The translations under genes and the position numbers were made by a program. This document shows positions 1-9,469 of a stretch of DNA of 64,000 nucleotides, in pieces. Below the pieces are notes generated by a model. The model did no database searches. It worked only from the letters and a program-made list of their open reading frames with translations, and was not told where the DNA came from. The DNA is from an uncultured Chloroflexota bacterium (GTDB taxonomy: Bacteria; Chloroflexota; UBA4733): the NCBI GenBank assembly GCA_937967325.1, contig CALBSQ010000235.1, positions 35,758-99,757 on the forward strand, in the 5' to 3' direction. Within the stretch, counting starts at the first letter, position 1; each line of letters opens with the position of its first letter.

Positions 1-3000
1 TAGGTCTGCCGAACCAACGGTATCGCCATCGCCAGGTCGCGCCCCATGTTCACGTACTGAGACCCCTGCCCCGGGAACAGGAAGGCAATCCGGCCGCTTT
101 GGGCCAGAGGATCTGCCGAGAAGTGGATGCCCCGCCGCGCGTGCTCTCGTGGCGAGCCGCCGCGAAGCAGCTCCTGAGCGGCGCGCAGCTTCTCCTTGAG
201 GTCGTCGAGGGACTCCGCGACGATGGCAAGGGCCGCCTCGGCCGCGGAATGTTGGTCCCATTGCACCGCCAGGGTGTAGGCGAGGTCGACCGGCCGAGGC
301 TGAGCCCCGCGGTCGAGCTGGCCGGCCAGCTCGGCCAGCGACGCCAGCAGTTCTTCGCGCGTGCGTCCACGCCAGAGGAAGAGCTCGGACGGCCAGGGAT
401 ACGCCGTCGCGCCCGACTCCGGCAGAAACGTCGCCGTGTACTCCTCCATCGCCACGTGGAAATCGGTGCCGCCGAAGCCAAAGGCGCTCACGCCGGCCCG
501 CCGCGGCTGGTCTGACGCTCCCTGAATCCAGGGTCGTGGCTCGGTGTTCACATAGAATGGGCTGGTCGGAAAGCCGGCCTTGGGGTTCGGTTGGGTCACG
601 TGGAGCGTCGGCGGGAGCACCGCGTGGTGCAGCGCCAGCGCCGTCCTGATCAGCCCCGCGACCCCGGCGGTGGCCTTCGTGTGGCCGATCATGGATTTGA
701 CCGAGCCGATCGCACAGGCTTGAACGGTTGCGCCAGCCTCGCCGAAAAACGTGCTCAGCGCCTGCACCTCCGCCTGGTCGCCGGCCACCGTGCCCGTACC
801 GTGAGCCTCGATGAGACCCACCGTCGCCGGGGAATAGGTCGCCTGGGCATACGCTCGGCGCAGCGCTCGGACCTGGCCCTCAGGTCGCGGGGCCGTCAGG
901 CTGCGGTCGCGGCCGTCGCTGGCCGCCCCGACGCCGCGGATGATGGCGTAGATGCGGTCGCCGTCCCGCTCAGCGTCGTCCAGCCGCTTCAAGACGACCG
1001 CCGCGACGCCTTCGCTGATGGCGATACCGTCGGCCTCGGCGTCAAAGGTGCGACAGCGCCCTGTCGGCGAGAGGGCCTGTGTCTTGCTGAAACAGAGGAA
1101 GGCGAAGGGACTCTGAATGGCGTCGACACCACCGACGATCGCCACATCGCTGGTGTGCGCCTCCAAATCGCGCACCGCCAGGTAGATCGCCGCTAACGAG
1201 GACGCGCAGGCAGCGTCCACCGTGTAGTTCACTCCTCCGAGGTCGAACCGGTTGGCCACGCGTCCGGCCGCGACGTTCATCAGGATTCCGGCAAATGAGT
1301 CTTCGGTCCACTCGGGGAGTACCCCATCGAGGTGGGTTGTCAGGTCTTCGGCGCTGTCGCCAAATAGATTGGGCAGGCTGGAACGGACGACGTAGCCGCC
1401 TCCGAGATCGCCGCCGCCGCCGCCCGCGCCCAGGACAACCGACGTTCGCTCGCGGGGAAACGGGCGATCCAGGTAACCGGCGTCTTGCAACGCCGCTCGA
1501 ACCACGGCCAGGGCCAGCAGCTGGAACGGCTCGATGGAGCGAAGGGTGTTCGGCGGCATGCCGTAGGCGACTGGGTCAAAGGGTACCTCGTCGATGAAGC
1601 CGCCCCAGCGCGAGTACACCTTGTCGCGCGCGGTACGGTCGGCATCGTAGTACTGCCGCCAATCCCAGCGGCTGGCCGGTACCTCGGTGATGGCATCGAC
1701 CTTGTTGACCACGTTCGACCAGAATGTGGCGAGGTCCGCGGCGCCGGGGACGATGCAGCCCATCCCGACGATGGCCACGGCCGCCTGGCGTGGGACGGGC
1801 TCCGCCTCGTTCGACGGACTGTCCAGCGACCGTAGCCGCTCCGTGCTGCCTGCAGAGATATTCTGGTGCAGATCCTGCAAGGTGCAGACGCTGTCACGCA
1901 GCGCGGCAACCTGGCCGATCATGTACATGCCGCGCGCCCACTGTTCGTCGGCACTCAGCGGCGCCAGCTTGCGAACAGTCGGATCCTGGCCGTAGAGGGG
2001 ATCGCGCTCCACACCCTTTGAGGCGATGCGCAAGCGACCGATGTTCAGGAGCTCCAGCTCATAGCGTAGCTCCTCAGGGGGTAGGCCGCGCCTGAGGAGA
2101 CGCCGCTTCTCCTGGTAGAAGTCGTCGGCAAAGGGCGACGGCGCGCAGCGGGTGGCGTGCCCCGGTCCGCTCTCCAGGAGCGCCGTACGGTCACACGCCA
2201 TGGCAGCTCGTTGGAAGCCGTCCGTGATCGCGCCGCAACGAACCGCCTCCTCGGTGAACAGGTACCCGGTGCCGACGAGAACGCCGATGCGCATTCCCTT
2301 GTCCACCAGCGGAGCGGCCAGGGCACTGACCATGGCGGCCGACAGGTCGTCGTGGACGCCGCCGGCAAACAACACGTGGTATCCGGCTGGGTCGACGGCC
2401 GCCGGGAGATTCCGCAGCAGCACGTCGACCATGGTCTCCCAGAGGACGAAGCTGGTGCGGGGACCGACATGCCCGCCGCACTCGCGCCCCTCGAACACAA
2501 ATCGTCGCGCGCCCTCGCGCAGAAACATCTCCAGGAGGCCGGGCGACGGTACGTGGAGATAGGTGGGGATTCCGTCCTGCTCCAACATGCGGGCCTGATC
2601 AGGGCGGCCGCCGGCGATCAGCGCGAACGGCGGGCGGTAGCGTCGAGTGACTTCTAGCTGCTCGGCCCGCAACTCCGCCGGGACAAAGCCCAAAATGCCA
2701 ACGCCCCAGGGGCGATCCTCCAGGGTCCGCCGCGTTTCGGCCAGGAGCGTCTCGATTTCGGGGCCGCGCATTAGGGCGAGCGCGAGGAAGGGCAGAGCGC
2801 CGGCCTCGGCCACCGCCGCGGCAAACTCCGCCCGATCGCTAACCCTCGTCATGGGCCCCTGGACGACAGGAAAGCGGGTGCCGTGCGACGCCGCCAGGGC
2901 GGCGCCTTCGGCCAAGGGCAGTGCGCGCCGAGCGCCGGCGACGTGAGTCGCGACCGCGTCGCGGACGCCACGCAGCACCCCGCCGACGGTAGCAAACTGC

Positions 3001-3878
3001 CGCGCCAGCGACGCCGCGAAGGCGGCGTCCTGACCAAGCGGCATGAATTGCTGGTCCAAACGCTGCCAACCAACCTTGGCCGACAGCGCTTCTCGCCAGG
3101 AGCGTCGCATCTCATCGACCGGATGTTCAGCCAGCGCGCAGGCGGCGTCGAGCTGGCGCAGCTCCGCGGCGCTGGGCAGGTCCGACCGTACATAGGCGCG
3201 AAAGCGCGCGTCGAGCGCGGTGCCGAAGCAACCGGTCTCGCTACCGTCCATCGCGCTAATGCGGGCCTTGACGCCATCCGGCAGCAATGACTCTCGCGTC
3301 AGCAAGAGTTGATTGTCGAGGACCGCCCCCGCGGCGCCCGCCACGTAGCAGGCCGCGGCGCTGTGCAAACCAACCCCGCCTTGTACGTACAGGGGCAAGG
3401 AGATGCGTCTGACCAAATGTTGCAAGAGGACGAACGACGTCTCTTCGCCCACCCATCCCCCGGCCTCGTGCCCCTTGGCAATAACGGCGTCAAAGCCGGC
3501 GGCTTGGCCCGCTTCCCCTTCTTCCAGGTTCGAGGCCACAAGAAAGGCGCGCAGACCGTTCCCATGAATCGCCGCTGCGAGATGCCGGAGTCGGTGCGGC
3601 GCGCTTGCCGTCAGAACGACAAGATGGAGACCCGATGCCGCCTGGGTCAGGATCGACTCCAGCAGCTCCTCGGCGTGCCCGGCAACCAGGACGCCGAGCC
3701 GTCCCCGGCCCTGCGTCAACAGGCGTTCCACGGCGTTGAGCGCCTGCGCTTGTTCGTGCGCAAACTCCAGGTTGAGGACCCCGATAGTGCCAGCACGGCT
3801 GCCGGCGATAGCCACGGCAGGTTCTAGCGCCCCTGCCGCTGTCAGGGCGATGAGGTCAAAGTGACTAGGTCCGATCAC
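1..3878 (-). CDS. Type I polyketide / secondary-lipid synthase, 5' part (NMO-NMO-KS-AT...), truncated by window edge
   Basis: One open frame of 1292 codons starts at a GTG (3876-3878) preceded by AGGAAGGG at 7-nt spacing and runs off the left edge. Residues about 1-220 and 330-640 look like two successive 2-nitropropane dioxygenase/PfaD-like TIM barrels; the first has QGGVGLHSAAA and the second has VVQGPMTRVSD and GRECGGHVGPRTSF. A ketosynthase follows from about residue 695, with VDAACASS (Cys 891), EAHGTGT (His 1026) and KSMIGHTKATAG (His 1066), so the catalytic triad is complete. The acyltransferase begins near residue 1265 with FPGQGSQ. NMO-type barrels act as FMN enoyl reductases in PUFA-type and trans-acting PKS systems; here two lie in cis at the N terminus. 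The first barrel is short and may be degenerate. The product is unknown; a PUFA-like or glycolipid acyl chain is an inference. Carrier, KR and DH domains would lie beyond the window. Confidence 0.9.
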   Translation of the reverse strand, partial: MIGPSHFDLIALTAAGALEPAVAIAGSRAGTIGVLNLEFAHEQAQALNAVERLLTQGRGRLGVLVAGHAEELLESILTQAASGLHLVVLTASAPHRLRHLAAAIHGNGLRAFLVASNLEEGEAGQAAGFDAVIAKGHEAGGWVGEETSFVLLQHLVRRISLPLYVQGGVGLHSAAACYVAGAAGAVLDNQLLLTRESLLPDGVKARISAMDGSETGCFGTALDARFRAYVRSDLPSAAELRQLDAACALAEHPVDEMRRSWREALSAKVGWQRLDQQFMPLGQDAAFAASLARQFATVGGVLRGVRDAVATHVAGARRALPLAEGAALAASHGTRFPVVQGPMTRVSDRAEFAAAVAEAGALPFLALALMRGPEIETLLAETRRTLEDRPWGVGILGFVPAELRAEQLEVTRRYRPPFALIAGGRPDQARMLEQDGIPTYLHVPSPGLLEMFLREGARRFVFEGRECGGHVGPRTSFVLWETMVDVLLRNLPAAVDPAGYHVLFAGGVHDDLSAAMVSALAAPLVDKGMRIGVLVGTGYLFTEEAVRCGAITDGFQRAAMACDRTALLESGPGHATRCAPSPFADDFYQEKRRLLRRGLPPEELRYELELLNIGRLRIASKGVERDPLYGQDPTVRKLAPLSADEQWARGMYMIGQVAALRDSVCTLQDLHQNISAGSTERLRSLDSPSNEAEPVPRQAAVAIVGMGCIVPGAADLATFWSNVVNKVDAITEVPASRWDWRQYYDADRTARDKVYSRWGGFIDEVPFDPVAYGMPPNTLRSIEPFQLLALAVVRAALQDAGYLDRPFPRERTSVVLGAGGGGGDLGGGYVVRSSLPNLFGDSAEDLTTHLDGVLPEWTEDSFAGILMNVAAGRVANRFDLGGVNYTVDAACASSLAAIYLAVRDLEAHTSDVAIVGGVDAIQSPFAFLCFSKTQALSPTGRCRTFDAEADGIAISEGVAAVVLKRLDDAERDGDRIYAIIRGVGAASDGRDRSLTAPRPEGQVRALRRAYAQATYSPATVGLIEAHGTGTVAGDQAEVQALSTFFGEAGATVQACAIGSVKSMIGHTKATAGVAGLIRTALALHHAVLPPTLHVTQPNPKAGFPTSPFYVNTEPRPWIQGASDQPRRAGVSAFGFGGTDFHVAMEEYTATFLPESGATAYPWPSELFLWRGRTREELLASLAELAGQLDRGAQPRPVDLAYTLAVQWDQHSAAEAALAIVAESLDDLKEKLRAAQELLRGGSPREHARRGIHFSADPLAQSGRIAFLFPGQGSQYVNMGRDLAMAIPLVRQT

Positions 3879-4293
3879 GTCGTGGCCCTTCCTAAAAGGG
3901 GTTGAAGGGATTGGTGGTTCTTGACAGGCGCAGCGCAGAGTAACACTCGAGAAGCGACGGACCCCTGGCCCCTATGCCCAGTCCACCACCGCGTGCCGCC
4001 CACATTAAGGGCATACCCACGTCTAGTGCAGCGCATGCTGAAGTCGGTCCCTCGGTGTCCCTCGCCACACGGAGACTGGCGCGCCTCGCGCACACGGTGG
4101 CACCGCGCAACAGTGGTTACCGACGCCTTACCTCTTCACCAGATAGTAGCTGCCTACCCGCCTGTGGGAATCTTGACGAAGGCCAGGTGAAAAGTCAAGT
4201 AATGGCCCATTGGAGCCACACAGTCTGTGCCCTGACGGAACATCCGGCGAGTGCTACGATCTGCTCCACCGACGTCATTGACTGGAGCGACCG
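3879..4293. other. Intergenic region between divergent genes
   Basis: This 415-bp gap separates the synthase (minus) from the deacetylase (plus) and should hold both promoters. I see no convincing coding frame, hairpin or repeat in it. A TACGAT hexamer near 4256 could be a -10 box for the deacetylase, but no good -35 box pairs with it. Confidence 0.4.
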
Positions 4294-5097
4294 ATGGCCA
4301 GCCCTGCATTTCCAGTACTGCTCACCTTCGACCTCGATGCCGAGTCCGCGATCCTCGCCACCGACCCGGAGAATATCAACCGACCGGTGACCCTTTCGCG
4401 GGGACAATACGGGCCCAAACGGGGCGTGCCGAGGTTGCTGGCGCTGCTGCGCCGAGAACAGATACCGGCAACCTTCTTTATCCCCGGCTGGGTCGTGGAG
4501 CATTACCCGGACGCGGTACAAGCCATTCTGGCCGACGGTCACGAGCTGGCCCACCACGGCTATCATCACATCCCGCCGGCTCGCCAGACCGCGGAGGAAG
4601 AAGAGCAAGGATTGGTGGCCGGCATCGAGGCGATCCGTCGAGCCAGCGGTCAGCCGCCGGTCGGCTACCGCTCGCCCTCGTGGGAGTTCAGCTCTGTAAC
4701 ACTACCACTGTTGGAACGCTACGGCTTCCGGTATTCCAGTAACTGCATGGATGACGATCGGCCGTACGTCCATCGGCGAGATGGCCGGTCAACCGGCCTG
4801 GTCGAATTGCCGGTCCAATGGCTGCTGGACGACTTCCCCTTCTTCGGGATCAACCCGCAGCGAGGCATGCTGGGGCACACCCCGTCTGATGTCGCCTACG
4901 CCGCCTGGAGCGCTGAGCTCTCCGCCCTGTTCAACGACGACGAGGCTTGCTTCGTCCTGACCATGCATCCGCAGTTGATTGGTCGAGCGTCACGCGTCGC
5001 GATGCTGGAACGCCTGATCGCCTACGCGCATTCACTCGGCCAGGTGGAGTTCCTGCGCTGCCGCGACTTGGCGGAGCGTGTATCGCAGACCGGCTAG
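4294..5097 (+). CDS. Polysaccharide deacetylase (NodB/CE4 superfamily, PgdA/PuuE-like)
   Basis: A 267-residue cytoplasmic protein without a signal peptide. NodB motifs are in order: TFDLDAE near the N terminus (metal/catalytic Asp), ELAHHGYHH (His pair of motif 2), YRSPSWEFS (motif 3), DDFPFFG, and LTMHPQLIGR (C-terminal His). The TFDxD form of motif 1 and the missing leader match the Helicobacter PgdA/PuuE-like branch, which acts on N-acyl or amide bonds of small substrates or peptidoglycan-type sugars, rather than secreted chitin deacetylases. The ATG follows a GGAG at 4282-4285. It stands alone, divergent from the polyketide synthase; a tailoring role there is possible but unproven. The substrate cannot be read from the sequence. 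Confidence 0.85.
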   Translation: MASPAFPVLLTFDLDAESAILATDPENINRPVTLSRGQYGPKRGVPRLLALLRREQIPATFFIPGWVVEHYPDAVQAILADGHELAHHGYHHIPPARQTAEEEEQGLVAGIEAIRRASGQPPVGYRSPSWEFSSVTLPLLERYGFRYSSNCMDDDRPYVHRRDGRSTGLVELPVQWLLDDFPFFGINPQRGMLGHTPSDVAYAAWSAELSALFNDDEACFVLTMHPQLIGRASRVAMLERLIAYAHSLGQVEFLRCRDLAERVSQTG

Positions 5098-5220
5098 GCG
5101 GATTCTGGGAGACGGCAGTCTGAGTTCGCGATGCCGGGGCTTCCGTCGGCGGTGGCTTCGGCACCCGAGAGCTCGACGCGAACGATGACGAGACCCGGTT
5201 CGACCTCACCCGCCCCGTGG

Positions 5221-5596
5221 GTTCACCGCGATCGAGGAGATCGCCAGCCGTGACGACCTGCTGGACCCCGCCGACTTTCTCGACGCCTACGCAGGCAATC
5301 GAGTGGCGGCGCACGACGCGGTGGCCCGGCTCCCGTGCTGCGCGGGCTGTCGTTGCCATAGGCGGGGACCGCCACGACGTTGCTCGACGAACTCAACCGC
5401 CACGCAGGCGACACGACGACCCGCCGGCGGGAGTGGCCGAAGGCATCGTTCGCCGCCGGCTACCTGCAAAGCTGGGGCGCTGACGTTGGCGGACCTGGAG
5501 CGCGAGCTAGACGCCGTCGTGCGAGCCGCCGCGTGCATGATCGACCGGTTGGAGGCCGGAGGACAGGGAGACGCCGACGGGAGGCTGGCGGCCTGA
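5221..5596 (+). pseudogene. Decayed ORF of unknown family
   Basis: Protein-like segments occur in different plus frames. About 40 residues rich in acidic helices (IEEIASRDDLLDPADFLDAY) start near 5224. A segment with LLDELNRHAGD and SFAAGYLQSWGAD follows in another frame at about 5380-5480, and a helical tail (LADLERELDAVV) returns in the first frame and stops at 5596. At least two frameshifts are needed to join them. I do not recognise the family. The decay and the gene-poor surroundings fit accessory DNA; the pieces may also be chance open frames in GC-rich sequence. Confidence 0.3.
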
Positions 5597-5760
5597 GAGC
5601 CTCCCGAGGCATGCGGGCAGGTTCTCGCGGGCGACCCGCCGTCCCGTGGGCGGCGAAAACCTGGGCGTCGGCCGGGACCAGCATCCCGGCCGACGCCCGT
5701 CGCGTCCCCGAGGGAGGAGCAGCCGAGAGGCAGCGGCCGCCCGCCCTCCCCTCGCGCGGC

Positions 5761-6683
5761 TCAGAAGCTCGACGCGGCGCACTGCCCCGTGCGAAAGCCC
5801 CCCACCGTGTTGGGCTGGCCGTCATTCGTCGGGGCCGGCGTGTTGCCGCTGCAGATCAGGAAGGCGTGAACCAGGTTGCCCTCCAGCTCCGCCGCCGTTG
5901 GCCCGGTCGAGTTGGTGAGTTGCAGATATCCCCCGATGGTGTTGTGCTCCAGCGCCACCCCGCCGTGATTGTTAGGGAGCTGGACCGACCCCCGGAAGGT
6001 ATTCCCGCCGCAGCTCGCCGTGTCGTCCGCGTCGCCGTCCTGCCCGAGCACGACGGGGCCGCTGCTGTTATGCACATTCGTAAAGGAGACCGTGCTGTTG
6101 CAGACGATCAGCGTCGCCGCGCCGACACCGATCAGAGGGCTCCGCAGCGTCGATCCGGTGATGATCGCCGACGCGCCGGCACGGACCACGACGAGGGCGG
6201 TGACCCGGGCGTTGACCAGGCAGGTGACGCCGCTGGTCAGGTTCAGGGTCGCCGTGATGCTGCCGGTGAGGACCCGGGCGCAGGCGGGGCCGAGATGGGC
6301 CGGCGGCCGGATGGCCACCGCCAAGGCGACGCGGCCGACGGAAACGTGGTCGGCGACCGTGTTGGCGGCGGTGTCGATCACCGCCACGTGGGCCGGGATG
6401 TTGCCCGGTTCCTCCTGGGCGACGTAGGCCCTGGCGCCGTCAGGGGTGATGGCGATCCCCGCCGGAGAGCTGTTGGCGGCGAGATCGATGGTGGCGATGA
6501 CGGCGTCGGTGGCGGTGTCGAATACCGCCACCTTGGCAGGGACCACAACCCCCCGGGGCTCCCGAAGTAGGTGACGTAGGCCCGGGCGCTGTCGGGCGTG
6601 ATGGCCACCGCGAAATCCCCCGGCCGGATGCCGTCCGAGCGCCGTCGAGCGAGTGAAGCAGCCGGAGTATACCCGGCGTTCAT
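5761..6683 (-). pseudogene. YVTN beta-propeller repeat / right-handed beta-helix surface protein, frameshifted
   Basis: The main frame (6546 down to 5761, 261 aa) starts with YVTN-type repeats (VAVFDTATDAVIATIDL, then GIAITPDGARAYVAQEE, then VAVIDTAANTVADHVSV). It continues as a region rich in N, T, G and S with a regular hydrophobic pattern (NTFRGSVQL, NTIGGYLQL), like a right-handed beta-helix, and ends in GQCAASSF. A further YVTN unit, DFAVAITPDSARAYVTYFG, lies just upstream in another minus frame, so the gene is broken near 6546-6560, where a CCCCCCGGGG run occurs. No signal peptide can be assigned because the true N terminus is lost or lies upstream; an ATG at 6683 opens the upstream frame. 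Such proteins are usually secreted or surface attached. A sequencing error in the homopolymer would also explain the break. Confidence 0.55.
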
Positions 6684-6913
6684 TAGACGCAGATGAGAAT
6701 CCCGCCAGACGGTGGCTCGCCTCTCGTGCGCGGCGGTGGCGGGAGGACAGGGAACGTAGGGAGAACAGGCGAGGCGTCCCCTGCCTCCACCGGCGGCCTC
6801 GGCGGGGTTCGTCTCCGCCGCGCTTCGCCTTCTCGAGGCGCCCCGAGCTGGAAAGGCGGGTCTGCGCCGGCGTGTCCGACGCCGGGACATGCTACACCAT
6901 CGCGGAAAAGGCG

Positions 6914-7606
6914 TCACCAGTCGGCGGGCGAGCTGGCCGAGCCGTCATTCGGCCCGCGGCCGCGGTGCTGGACGCGATCCAGCCAGCGTCGGTACTCAGC
7001 GAGCCGGACGCGCTGCTTGGTGAGGGCGCGGTCGAGGCGCTCCAGCGACTCGTGGAGGGGCTGGAGCTGCCCGGCGAGGCTCCGGAGATACTGCTCGGGC
7101 GGGGACGCCTCGTGCCGGATGGCCTGCTGCAGGCCCCGGATAGTGGCGTCGAGCGGGGCGACATCCCGCGCCCAGAACTCCCGGAAGGCGTCCAAGGCGG
7201 TCAGTACCGCGGAGGTCCTGGACCCGACGTCCTCCCCGAGCCGGCGGAGCTTCTCGTCAAGGCCGGGCTGGCCTTCTATGGTCCGTTCCCACGAGCGGCG
7301 CTCGGCGTCCCGGCCCTCAGCGGGCGACGGACCTACCACGGGTCGGGGCGCTCTTTGCACTCCCTTACCGGCGCTGCCGCCGAGCTTGCCGATGCGGCGG
7401 TAGAGCGCCCCGCCATGGCGCTCCTTGGTGACTTCGCCACCCTTGCGCCCGATCGCGACGAAGTGTTCCGGCCCGTACCGCTCAGAGAGGACCTGGCCGC
7501 CCTGCTTGCCGATCTCACGGAAATGCTCCGGACCGTACTTCTCACGCACGGCTTGGCCGCCGCGCTTGGCCTCGGGCGTGCCGGGCTTGGGTCCCCGCTT
7601 GCCCAT
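6914..7606 (-). CDS. KGG-repeat (Em/GsiB-like) protein with C-terminal coiled coil
   Basis: About 230 residues. The first 90 hold tandem KGG-type units: AKRGGQAVREKYGPEHF, IGKQGGQVLSERYGPEHF, IGRKGGEVTKERHG and IGKLGG. This is the plant Em / bacterial stress-protein repeat, a hydrophilic motif usually tied to desiccation or general stress. The rest is a charged helix (about residues 120-225) predicted to form a coiled coil. I chose the ATG at 7606 because the repeat-bearing homologous part begins with MGKRGPKPG; an upstream GTG frame adds 19 unlikely residues. KGG units also occur fused to DNA-associated domains, so a nucleoid or DNA-binding role is an alternative. It is flanked by decayed genes on both sides. 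Confidence 0.6.
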   Translation of the reverse strand: MGKRGPKPGTPEAKRGGQAVREKYGPEHFREIGKQGGQVLSERYGPEHFVAIGRKGGEVTKERHGGALYRRIGKLGGSAGKGVQRAPRPVVGPSPAEGRDAERRSWERTIEGQPGLDEKLRRLGEDVGSRTSAVLTALDAFREFWARDVAPLDATIRGLQQAIRHEASPPEQYLRSLAGQLQPLHESLERLDRALTKQRVRLAEYRRWLDRVQHRGRGPNDGSASSPADW

Positions 7607-7749
7607 CGCCGTGCCCCGTTCGGTGCGCGCCGCTTGGTGGTCATGCTGGGTACCGTAGCACACGTCCCTCCGGTGGGCAAGCTGAGAAGAATGCCTCCAG
7701 CGGGGCCGAGGAAGTCCTAAAGCGGCCTCTGCTGTCTGGTGACCGATGT

Positions 7750-7911
7750 TTAGAGCGTCAGGCGCTGGGCCTCGATTCCGCCAGCAAGGTCACCATGGCG
7801 TCGCCGTGGTTGGGGGCCGTCGGGCCTGCCTCCCGGGACCACTCGACCGCCAATAGGCCACGTCGGCCCAAACTCGCCGGTCACGACCCAGAACACCCGC
7901 GCCTGTGCCAT
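7750..7911 (-). CDS. Small hypothetical protein, possibly frameshifted
   Basis: A 53-codon minus ORF starts at an ATG with AAGGG six bases upstream and begins MAQARVFWVVTGEFGPTW, a protein-like N terminus. Its middle is proline/arginine-rich and less convincing, whereas another frame over the same bases reads WSREAGPTAPNHGDAMV. Two compensating indels may therefore have scrambled a slightly different original. No family is recognised. It lies just outside the left copy of the tRNA repeat. Confidence 0.3.
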   Translation of the reverse strand: MAQARVFWVVTGEFGPTWPIGGRVVPGGRPDGPQPRRRHGDLAGGIEAQRLTL

Positions 7912-8020
7912 CTCCAGCCCTTCCCCCGGCACGCGGCACGGTAAACCGCAGTTGGACACGGACCCACCAAGGGCGGCCAGGAGCCCCCTGGCCGGCCCCC
8001 CTTTCTTCGGGTACAACCGG

Positions 8021-8062
8021 TGGGCCCAGCTGGACTCGGACCATCGACCATCGCTCTATGAG
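8021..8062 (-). repeat. Partial tRNA-Met 3' half, candidate attachment-site copy
   Basis: These 42 bp match 9859-9900 at 40 of 42 positions (mismatches at repeat positions 24 and 37). They correspond to the tRNA-Met gene from its anticodon loop through the T arm to the 3' acceptor strand. The 5' half of the tRNA (acceptor, D arm, 5' anticodon strand) is absent beyond 8062. A truncated tRNA 3' end as a direct repeat of a nearby intact tRNA is the usual footprint of a site-specific integration. Confidence 0.7.
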
Positions 8063-9067
8063 TTCCGGGCGGGCCGCCATTCCAGTATCGTTCTGTCCAT
8101 TTCTCCCCTGGTGACTGCTTGCCCTGTCTCGGTTGCGCTCGTCGGTACCGTTCGCCGTTGTGGTACGGTCGGGCTGGTCTTCGATCCGTCCTGAGGTAGT
8201 GGCGAGTTCCTCATCGCGATGGGCTTCGCCTCCGGCAAGTGCGGCCTGGCGCGGAAGTGCTGTTGTGTTGCCTCCAGGGCTCACAACGACACACGGAGAA
8301 CAAGCACCTATTCCCAGAGCACCGTCGGCGCCAGCGTTGTGACTGCTCTTGTGACAAGCTACTGCCCCATCCCCGGCACATTCGCTTTCCCCTCTGGACG
8401 GATAGGCACATAGAGCAGTCAAATAGGTTCCCCCCGTGGCATAACTGGAGTGGCGCACACTGCGGCACAGTGGTACAACGACGACGTGACCAGTCACAAC
8501 GGACTGCGCGGCGACACGACAGGACGAAGGTTCAAAGTCCGAGTTGTCCTTATGGCGGTCAATGAGCCACCCCCAATCGTCTCCCCCAGTCGTCAATATG
8601 CGTAGGGGATGTGTTCTATAGACGATAATTCGACGGAACTGGACAATACAAGATGCAACCGGTAAGCCCTGGTCTATCGGAGTGGTCAGGAGCCACGACT
8701 GGGACGGCGACGCCCTCGCAAAGCAGGCCGTCCCAGTCACGCCGCCTACAGTCCTTTAGGAGGACCGCAAGTCATGTCGGAGTATAGCCACGCCCCATCG
8801 TTCGTGTCACCGGCTGGCCAGGCCCCCCGCCGGGGGGCCAATCAATTTTCCTATCTGTGAGCGACTTCGGCGCTCTACCGCGGGGCAAGCGTACCCGGAC
8901 GCGTATTGGTCGGCACCGGAGCAGTTGCCTCGATCCACTTTGGCCGGCGTATCTGCGTTCCGGTGCGCGGTGTCGAGCCAGTAATCGCTGCCGCCCCGGC
9001 GAAGGCCGGGTAGGCGAGCGTCCGGCCTCCATCGCTGCACAGCCCGCCACTCCGGGGTCCTTCTAAG
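8063..9067. other. Gene-poor interior of the tRNA-bounded segment
   Basis: About 1 kb has no convincing coding region. Open frames here are short, rich in Arg/Ser/Pro and match no family I know. I looked for recombinase-like motifs and found none. The only clear structure is the GC hairpin at 8821-8839. The region probably holds decayed mobile DNA. Confidence 0.4.
8821..8839 (+). terminator. GC-rich hairpin followed by AATCAATTTT
   Basis: A perfect 8-bp stem (GGCCCCCC / GGGGGGCC) with a 3-nt loop is followed on the plus strand by AATCAATTTTC. The stem is strong and the tail moderately T-rich, so it could be an intrinsic terminator. No clear upstream plus-strand gene would use it, so its role is uncertain. 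Confidence 0.4.
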
Positions 9068-9427
9068 GTGGCACGCACCTTCTACCGAATCATCAAGAGC
9101 GACCAGGCGAATGGGGATGACTTCCTGTCCAACTTTGCCAGGGGGCGGCCACCTCGGCACTCTGAGATTCTCAACCCCGAGGAGCACCGGAGTATCTCCG
9201 TCTTCGCCCGTCTCGAGGATGCCTTGGCCGTGCAAGCACAGTTCCCCCGGCTCGGGAGCTCCATTGCTGAGCTCGAACTGGCCGACGACGACTCTGAAAT
9301 CGTGGTTCGACAAGCCGGCGACGACCCCAATGATAGCCACCACAATCTTCTGGGCGAGCCGGCGGCATTCCTGCGGAGAGTGCGGCGGGTTTTCGCCATC
9401 CCACCAACAGCCGACCGCGGAAACTGA
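9068..9427 (+). CDS. Hypothetical protein, small accessory gene
   Basis: A 119-residue soluble protein from a GTG, beginning ARTFYRIIKSDQANG and containing RSISVFARLEDALAVQ and SIAELELADDDSEIVV. The layout (an FYRIIK start, a stretch where a residue list is matched to a column, then an acidic I-A-E-L-E strand) resembles a family of short proteins of unknown function common in Chloroflexota and cyanobacterial accessory DNA. No catalytic motif is visible. It sits inside the tRNA-bounded segment and is followed 42 bp later by another orphan on the same strand. Confidence 0.6.
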   Translation: MARTFYRIIKSDQANGDDFLSNFARGRPPRHSEILNPEEHRSISVFARLEDALAVQAQFPRLGSSIAELELADDDSEIVVRQAGDDPNDSHHNLLGEPAAFLRRVRRVFAIPPTADRGN

Positions 9428-9469
9428 CCCGAGAACCGCCGATCTTGCCTTCGTGGTAGAGTGGTCGAT

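Noticed and set aside
5380..6570. 396-codon plus-strand frame
   Set aside because: Its extent is antisense to the beta-propeller gene and its start is within a decayed ORF; the composition is Arg/Gly/Asp low complexity.
8063..9067. Search for an integrase gene in the tRNA-bounded segment
   Set aside because: No frame shows the Arg-His-Arg-Tyr pattern of tyrosine recombinases or a serine recombinase motif.
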